Shown here piece by piece: positions 41,916-46,440 of a stretch of 46,440 nt of DNA; positions within the stretch are counted from its first letter, which is position 1; every line of letters starts with the position of its first letter. This DNA is from an uncultured Bacillota bacterium (GTDB lineage Bacteria; Bacillota_I; Bacilli_A; RFN20; CAG-631), in contig CAJJXN010000006.1 of the NCBI GenBank assembly GCA_905197115.1, positions 1 through 46,440 of the forward strand, given 5' to 3'. A program made the translations under genes and the position numbers. Below the pieces are notes generated by a model. That model saw nothing but the letters and a program-made list of their open reading frames with translations. It ran no database searches and was not told the DNA's origin.

Positions 41916-43349
41916 TTATTTTTTCCATCTTGCTCTATATGCTGCAATATCAGCTGGTCCTAATTTCGTTTGAGATCTAATTCCTTGTACCATTATATTA
42001 ATATCACTTTCCATATTATTAAATTCATCTAATCCAAGTACATGACCAAATTCATGTAATATCGTTTTAATTCTCTCATCTCTAGTCATAGTATTAAAAT
42101 ATGCTAAATTATATTTTCCTGTCATATCCAAAATAACTCTATATGTGGTAATAGCAACTGGAGCATTATTTTCTTTATCGGTATAATCGCTAATAGTAAT
42201 ATTATTTGTTGTTGAAGATGTATCTGGTTTAAAAGAAATAATGTCCATATCATTCCATATCTTAAGGCCATAATTAATTTCATCTAGAAATTTAGATTTT
42301 ATTTTATAATCTACTTTTTTATCTTTATCATCTACCCCATCATATTTCCAAAACAAACTATTAATATTAGTTGTTTTGTACCAATTGTCTTTATAAACAT
42401 TTAAAATAAATGAACCTGTACTTTGTTGAGAATATAAAGAAACTTGAATATAATATAATTCATTTTTATTAGCATAAAAATTTAAGAAAAAGTTTTTTCC
42501 AGATGTAATTCCATATCCATATTCGGTTATATTAGTAGTAACATCATCATTGCTCATTAGCAATTTTTTATTGGAATCATATATCTTTACTACAGAATCC
42601 ACTGTTCCTGTAGAAAAAATAGTTATATATTCAATTGTACTCACAGTAAATTTATAATATTTATTATGTTGAGGCAAAATATTCACATTCGTTTCTAAAG
42701 GAGAGTTTATATCAATTTCCCAAGCTTTATCAAAAGTTGTGTTAGATGGGAGCGTCTCTCCGCCACCAATTATTCCGGTTGGGGAAATATTAGATATACT
42801 TTGTGAATATAAAAATAAATTGGTATTTTCTTTCTCATGTAATATTTCATCATATTGCAATTTTTCTTTTATATTATATTCCATTGAGATAGTATATGAA
42901 TAATCTATTGTTCTTCCATCATCTTCAAATTTTAAATTACTTTGATTACAATAAAAATAATAACTTTTTTCAATTATAGGATATTGCATGTTTTTTAATA
43001 ATATTAAATTACCATCTAAATCATATCCTCCATAGAACTTTATTGTGATATCTTTTTTTAACTTTCCTCTTATCTTTTCTAAAACATTTACTTTAAAAAA
43101 TGTGTAAGGTATATCTGTACCATTTCCATTATATTGAGAAGTGCCTATATAAGAATCAATTCGTCCTTTAAAAACATTATCAAATTTTTCAACTAGATTT
43201 ATATTTGAATAATCTTCATCGTAATCAGCATTTAAATATTGTATTTCATTATTTAAATTATTTTTTTTAATTGTTGAAAAGTCAGAATTATAAAAAAAAG
43301 CCCTTATTAATATTATAAACAAAACTAATAAACTAAATACTTTTTTCAT
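41916..43349 (-). CDS. Secreted metalloprotease (metzincin-like) with PPC-like domain
   Basis: A 477-residue protein with a signal peptide (about 1-20). Residues 50-150 form an N-terminal domain with a KFYGGYD motif that is shared with the next upstream gene. Residues 205-325 resemble the pre-peptidase C-terminal (PPC) beta domain (TFDKAWEID, YYKFTV, VVKIYDSNKKLL). The C-terminal part has the zinc site HEFGHVLGLDEF: His432, Glu433, His436 and Asp441 fit H-E-x-x-H-x-x-G-x-x-D, as in snapalysin-like metzincins. INIMVQ is a plausible Met-turn. GGAGGAATAAT precedes the start. ATA and AAT codons are frequent, and the region looks more A+T-rich than its neighbours. Confidence 0.8.
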   Translation of the reverse strand: MKKVFSLLVLFIILIRAFFYNSDFSTIKKNNLNNEIQYLNADYDEDYSNINLVEKFDNVFKGRIDSYIGTSQYNGNGTDIPYTFFKVNVLEKIRGKLKKDITIKFYGGYDLDGNLILLKNMQYPIIEKSYYFYCNQSNLKFEDDGRTIDYSYTISMEYNIKEKLQYDEILHEKENTNLFLYSQSISNISPTGIIGGGETLPSNTTFDKAWEIDINSPLETNVNILPQHNKYYKFTVSTIEYITIFSTGTVDSVVKIYDSNKKLLMSNDDVTTNITEYGYGITSGKNFFLNFYANKNELYYIQVSLYSQQSTGSFILNVYKDNWYKTTNINSLFWKYDGVDDKDKKVDYKIKSKFLDEINYGLKIWNDMDIISFKPDTSSTTNNITISDYTDKENNAPVAITTYRVILDMTGKYNLAYFNTMTRDERIKTILHEFGHVLGLDEFNNMESDINIMVQGIRSQTKLGPADIAAYRARWKK

Positions 43350-43371
43350 AATTATTCCTCCATTTTTTAGA

Positions 43372-43400
43372 ATTATAATTTTTTATAGCAATTTTAATCA
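43372..43400 (-). promoter_or_regulatory. Candidate promoter of the metalloprotease gene
   Basis: Minus-strand -10 TATAAT (43372-43377) with a weak -35 TGATTA (43395-43400) at 17 bases, followed by GGAGG and the ATG at 43349. Confidence 0.4.
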
Positions 43401-43423
43401 TGATTTTTCTTTAATAAATAAAA

Positions 43424-43969
43424 TCAATCAGTTACGAGACGGATATAGGGATCAATTAATTTTTGAACAGCTTCTTTTTGATTTGTGTAAGCATTTTTTT
43501 CATCATATCCATCCAATAATATTTTTTGGTTATTTGCATATAAATTAAAATCAATCGAATGCTCATCCTTTGTATTAACTACAAATAAATAACATTTTTT
43601 AGGTTTAATAAACTCATCATTATCGTCAACAATAGACATAAAATTTAAAAAAACACTTCCACCATAAAAACACATTTGACTTTTATCGCTTAATTTTTTT
43701 CCTTTAATAAAATCAATTTGTTTAATCGAGTAATAGGTCTTTGGAATGTTTTTACTACTTCTATCCGTCTTTGTTTTTTTATTTATTTTGGCAATAAATA
43801 CAAAATCATGATTATCAACTAATTCTTGTGTTGTTTGATAATAGTAAGGCTGTTCAACTTTTGAACGAGAAATAGTAATAGGAATATTAAAAAAAACGAC
43901 ACAGATAAAAGAAAATATAATTAAAACAATTACAATTTTTTTGAACTTGTTTTTATGTAGTGTTTTCAT
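43424..43969 (-). CDS. Exported or membrane-anchored FYGG-domain protein
   Basis: A 181-residue protein with one N-terminal hydrophobic segment (about 12-32) as anchor or signal. The outer part matches the N-terminal domain of the adjacent metalloprotease. It has a HDFVFIAKI strand, a tyrosine-rich strand, IDFIKGKK, then MCFYGGSVFLN, and a KKCYLFVVN strand. The protease has FKGRID, KIRGKLKKD, IKFYGG and YYFYCN at equivalent places. The function of this domain is not known to me. The start is MKTLHKN, with AAAGGGG upstream; a longer frame has no ribosome site. It could be an inhibitor, chaperone or cofactor for the protease. Confidence 0.6.
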   Translation of the reverse strand: MKTLHKNKFKKIVIVLIIFSFICVVFFNIPITISRSKVEQPYYYQTTQELVDNHDFVFIAKINKKTKTDRSSKNIPKTYYSIKQIDFIKGKKLSDKSQMCFYGGSVFLNFMSIVDDNDEFIKPKKCYLFVVNTKDEHSIDFNLYANNQKILLDGYDEKNAYTNQKEAVQKLIDPYIRLVTD

Positions 43970-44073
43970 AAAATACCCCTTTTTATTTATAAAAATTAAG
44001 AAATTTAATAAACTACAATTAACATAGATGAAACGAGTAATAAAAATTAAAACTATATACTTCTTACTATAAT

Positions 44074-44091
44074 TTAGCATGATAATGCTAA
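44074..44091. promoter_or_regulatory. Palindrome at the promoter region of the FYGG gene
   Basis: TTAGCAT, four bases, ATGCTAA. It lies between a weak -35 (TTATTA) and a -10 (TATAGT, 44066-44071) on the minus strand, a good place for a repressor. Confidence 0.4.
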
Positions 44092-44146
44092 TAAATCAAG
44101 TTATTAACCAAGTCATATGGTCGTATGCAAGTGGAAATACTCAATA

Positions 44147-44184
44147 CTAAAAAAATACAGTCCTCTTTTTGGAGAACTGCATTT
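44147..44184 (-). terminator. Terminator downstream of the small exported protein
   Basis: On the minus strand, AAATGCAGTTCTC (44172-44184) pairs with GAGGACTGTATTT (44153-44165), with two wobble pairs, a 6-base loop and a T run. It ends the clp transcript unit. Confidence 0.8.
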
Positions 44185-44198
44185 GTCAATAGTCTGTG

Positions 44199-44217
44199 TT
44201 ATGATAAATTATCATAA
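44199..44217. promoter_or_regulatory. 19-base palindrome, second copy (operator candidate)
   Basis: TTATGATA, three bases, TATCATAA, exact in both half-sites and the same as at 41050. It lies between the stop of the small exported-protein gene and its terminator, about 110 bases upstream of the FYGG gene promoter. Confidence 0.4.
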
Positions 44218-44235
44218 ACTCTCTTTATTTCATTA

Positions 44236-44637
44236 TTAACGAAATAATTCTTCAAAGAAATACGATTTTTCAAGGTTTTGCTCTTTATCACTTAAAAACA
44301 AATAACCTTTCATCAAACATTTTGTATTTTCTTTTGCATCTAAATACAATTGCAAACAATAATTTTGATATTTTACTTCCATTACTCCTTCTACTTTAAA
44401 TTGTTTATAAGAAGCGTTTAAAAATGCGTCTATTTGAGAGAAACTATATACATTATTTTGTCGATAAATACGTAGCATTTCATTTTTTACTTGATTGCAT
44501 TCTAATAAAACATTTTCTTTTTTATCATTCGCATAAATTTGATAAGTTATAGAAGAGTCATTTTCAACGCTTCCTTTTAAAGGAATAAAACCCCCTAAAA
44601 ATAATCCTGTTGCAATATATACACTTCTTTTTGTCAT
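44236..44637 (-). CDS. Small exported protein of unknown function
   Basis: A 133-residue protein with an N-terminal hydrophobic stretch (about 5-20, VYIATGLFLGGFIPL) that may be a signal peptide or anchor. The rest is a mixed alpha/beta domain with ECNQVKNEMLRIYRQNNVYS and a KYQNYCLQLYLDAKENTKC region; three Cys are present. I do not recognise it. Two in-frame ATGs lie further upstream, but the GGGTG ribosome site sits at the proper distance only from this start. It is downstream of the Clp gene by about 40 bases and should be co-transcribed with it. Confidence 0.55.
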   Translation of the reverse strand: MTKRSVYIATGLFLGGFIPLKGSVENDSSITYQIYANDKKENVLLECNQVKNEMLRIYRQNNVYSFSQIDAFLNASYKQFKVEGVMEVKYQNYCLQLYLDAKENTKCLMKGYLFLSDKEQNLEKSYFFEELFR

Positions 44638-44676
44638 TTTCATCACCCACATAAAGTGTGAGCAATCTTTTGAACT

Positions 44677-46440
44677 TTATACGGATTTACTTTTTATTTT
44701 TGTAATTGAATTCTCTTTCATATTCTGTATTAAACATTTCTTAGCTAATCTTTTTAGTCCTCTTGCTCCATATTGCTTTCCTTCTTGATTTTTTGCTATT
44801 TCTGTGGCTAAATCATCTAAAGTAGATAATTCATAATGAGCTTTATGTGCATATTCTAAAAGATATTCTTTCGCTAATTGTGCACAAGTAAGTTCGTCTA
44901 ATAGTTCAAAATAAATGACATGGTCAATCCGATTTAAAAACTCTGGTCGGAAATGATTTGCTACTACTACTTGAATATCTTTTTCCGTAATATGATTGTT
45001 CACAAATCCTATTTTACTTGAATGGAACATTTTTTCATTAAAGCCCAAATTCGATGTCATGATAATAATTGTATTTCGGAAATCAACTTTCTTTTTACTT
45101 GAATCATAAAAATAGCCTTCATCAAAAACACTTAAAAAGATATCTAAAACATCTCGATGCGCTTTTTCTACTTCGTCTAAAACGACGACAGAATGAGGAT
45201 TTTTTCGAATATGATCGACTAATAAACTTTGTCTTTCAAATCCAACGTATCCTGGTGGAGAACCAATTAATTTTGTAACTGAACTTGGTTCACTATATTC
45301 AGACATATCTAATTTTATATATTTTTCTTTATTGCCAAAATATTTAGCGGCAATTTGTTTTGCAGTTTCTGTTTTTCCAACTCCTGTGGGTCCAACAAAT
45401 AAAAACACTCCGAGTGGTTTGTTTTCATCATTAATTCCCATTTCAATATATTCAATCTGTTCAATTATTGAAGCAATTGCCTTCTTTTGGCCGATTAAAA
45501 TTTGATTTAAACTTTTTGATAAAGCTTGGGCTTTATTCCCTTTTTCAATTTTAACTTTAAACAAATCTTCAATGACTTCAATAACATTTTTTTCTTCTAA
45601 TTGAGCTTGCTTATTATTTTTTGCTCTTACACTTGAAATATCTAAAACATCAATTGCCTTATCAGGAAAATAACGATCACTTACATATAAATCACAATAA
45701 TTCACAATCTTTTTTAAAATTTCATCGCTAATTTTTATTGAATGAAATTTTTCAAATTGACCTTTAATCTCTTTTAAAATATGAATCGTTTGTTTTAAAG
45801 TTGGCTCTTCAACTTTGACAACTTGAAATCTTCTCTCTAGTGCTTTTTCTTTTTCAAATATTTTAATATATTCATCATATGTAGTCGCTCCAATACAAAC
45901 AATTTCTCCTTTTGATAAATAAGGTTTTAAAATATTGCTCGCATCAATAGCTCCTTCTGCTCCACCCGCACCAATAATATTATGAATTTCATCAATAAAT
46001 AAAATGGCATTTTCGTCTTCTTTTACTTTTTTAATAATCTTTTTTAATTTATCTTCGAATTCACCACGATATTTTGTTCCTGCAATAATTCCAGAAATAT
46101 CAATTTCATAAATTGTTTTTTCTTTTAATTGATCTGCAATTTTTCCTTGATTGATCAAATGAGCTAAATATTCTACAATCGCTGTTTTTCCAACCCCTGG
46201 CTCACCAATTAAAATTGCATTTGGTTTTTGTTTGCGAAGTAAAGCTTCTACTAATAAATTGATTTCTTTATCCCTTTCAATTAAGATAGGTGGATTCTTT
46301 AAAGCTTTTGTGTTTAAATTCACTAAATCTGAAATAGAATCTAACTCACTTTGCTTTTTAACTTGTTTTTTGATTTCATCCAATACTTTTTTTATTGGAA
46401 CATCGGCTTTCTTTAACATTTCCAATGCTGTCAGCGGTGG
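44677..46440 (-). CDS. Clp-family AAA+ unfoldase (ClpA/ClpC-like), N-terminus off the right edge
   Basis: The frame is open through the right edge, so the N-terminal domain is missing. The visible part has two AAA+ modules. D1 has GEPGVGKTA, then ILFIDEIHNIIGAGGAEGA and the ALERRFQ box. D2 has GPTGVGKTE, then VVLDEVEKAHRDV and FRPEFLNRID. An IGF tripeptide in the HSSKIGFVN segment matches the ClpP-docking loop of ClpA/C/X, so it probably feeds ClpP. The D1-D2 linker is short, with no ClpC-type middle domain, so it is closer to ClpA. The C-terminus ends soon after the YGARGLKRL motif. No CtsR operator or McsAB is visible in this part. Confidence 0.88.
   Translation of the reverse strand, partial: PPLTALEMLKKADVPIKKVLDEIKKQVKKQSELDSISDLVNLNTKALKNPPILIERDKEINLLVEALLRKQKPNAILIGEPGVGKTAIVEYLAHLINQGKIADQLKEKTIYEIDISGIIAGTKYRGEFEDKLKKIIKKVKEDENAILFIDEIHNIIGAGGAEGAIDASNILKPYLSKGEIVCIGATTYDEYIKIFEKEKALERRFQVVKVEEPTLKQTIHILKEIKGQFEKFHSIKISDEILKKIVNYCDLYVSDRYFPDKAIDVLDISSVRAKNNKQAQLEEKNVIEVIEDLFKVKIEKGNKAQALSKSLNQILIGQKKAIASIIEQIEYIEMGINDENKPLGVFLFVGPTGVGKTETAKQIAAKYFGNKEKYIKLDMSEYSEPSSVTKLIGSPPGYVGFERQSLLVDHIRKNPHSVVVLDEVEKAHRDVLDIFLSVFDEGYFYDSSKKKVDFRNTIIIMTSNLGFNEKMFHSSKIGFVNNHITEKDIQVVVANHFRPEFLNRIDHVIYFELLDELTCAQLAKEYLLEYAHKAHYELSTLDDLATEIAKNQEGKQYGARGLKRLAKKCLIQNMKENSITKIKSKSV

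Noticed and set aside
1..46440. CRISPR arrays, tRNA or rRNA genes, transposases, phage genes
   Set aside because: None seen on reading both strands: no spaced direct repeats, no cloverleaf with TTCGA arm, no transposase or integrase motifs.

Overview
The window looks like chromosomal DNA from an A+T-rich member of the Bacillota, class Bacilli. It suggests one of the gut lineages near Erysipelotrichales, RF39 and the Acholeplasma relatives. The evidence is very low G+C, strong AGGAGG ribosome sites, TGA used as a stop and TGG for Trp, soj/spo0J, sporulation-type genes (spmA, a DacF-like carboxypeptidase, a LolA-fold protein), and a mollicute-style opp operon whose proteins carry large insertions. 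The taxonomic placement is inference. No tRNA, rRNA, CRISPR array, insertion sequence or prophage was seen.

Layout. 0-2.1 kb (minus): the 5' part of spmA, a lipoprotein with a Listeria-Bacteroides repeat, and an alpha/beta hydrolase. 2.2-7.1 kb: two tandem paralogous lipoproteins (minus) divergent from a Ser-rich lipoprotein with Ig-like domains and a duplicated C-terminal domain. 7.2-10.1 kb: a D,D-carboxypeptidase (minus) divergent from a pair of RimK-like ATP-grasp ligases. 10.0-12.5 kb (minus): DUF378, parA, parB and an unknown gene. 12.7-13.7 kb: a LolA-fold membrane-anchored protein.

13.9-29.0 kb is the most interesting part. It is an eleven-gene plus-strand operon with one strong promoter, one terminator and gene gaps of about 20 bases or less, except for one 83-base gap holding a hairpin. 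It encodes four exported proteins with an unusual Trp-containing signal-peptide motif, a SipW/ER-type signal peptidase, a membrane-anchored McrB-like AAA+ ATPase, a DUF2357/McrC-like partner with a zinc ribbon instead of an obvious nuclease, an ABC ATPase and permease, a large beta-helix-like exported protein, and a lipoprotein with short collagen-like stretches. I infer a dedicated surface-fibre or matrix assembly and export system. A McrBC-type pair would have been recruited to the membrane, and a TasA/camelysin-like set of subunits would be matured by the SipW-like peptidase. I do not know this combination as a described system.

29.0-29.7 kb: relP, a small alarmone synthetase. 29.8-32.9 kb (minus): an unknown lipoprotein and a membrane-anchored protein resembling a degenerate ApbE fold. 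33.0-40.9 kb (minus): oppABCDF, with a terminator between oppA and oppB, a Cys-rich outer insertion in OppB and a coiled-coil insertion of about 300 residues in OppD. 40.9-41.9 kb: a gene-poor A+T-rich stretch with a probable decayed gene and a palindrome. 41.9-44.0 kb (minus): a secreted metalloprotease and a neighbour sharing a 'FYGG' domain with it. 44.2-46.4 kb (minus): a small exported protein and a Clp-type unfoldase running off the right edge.
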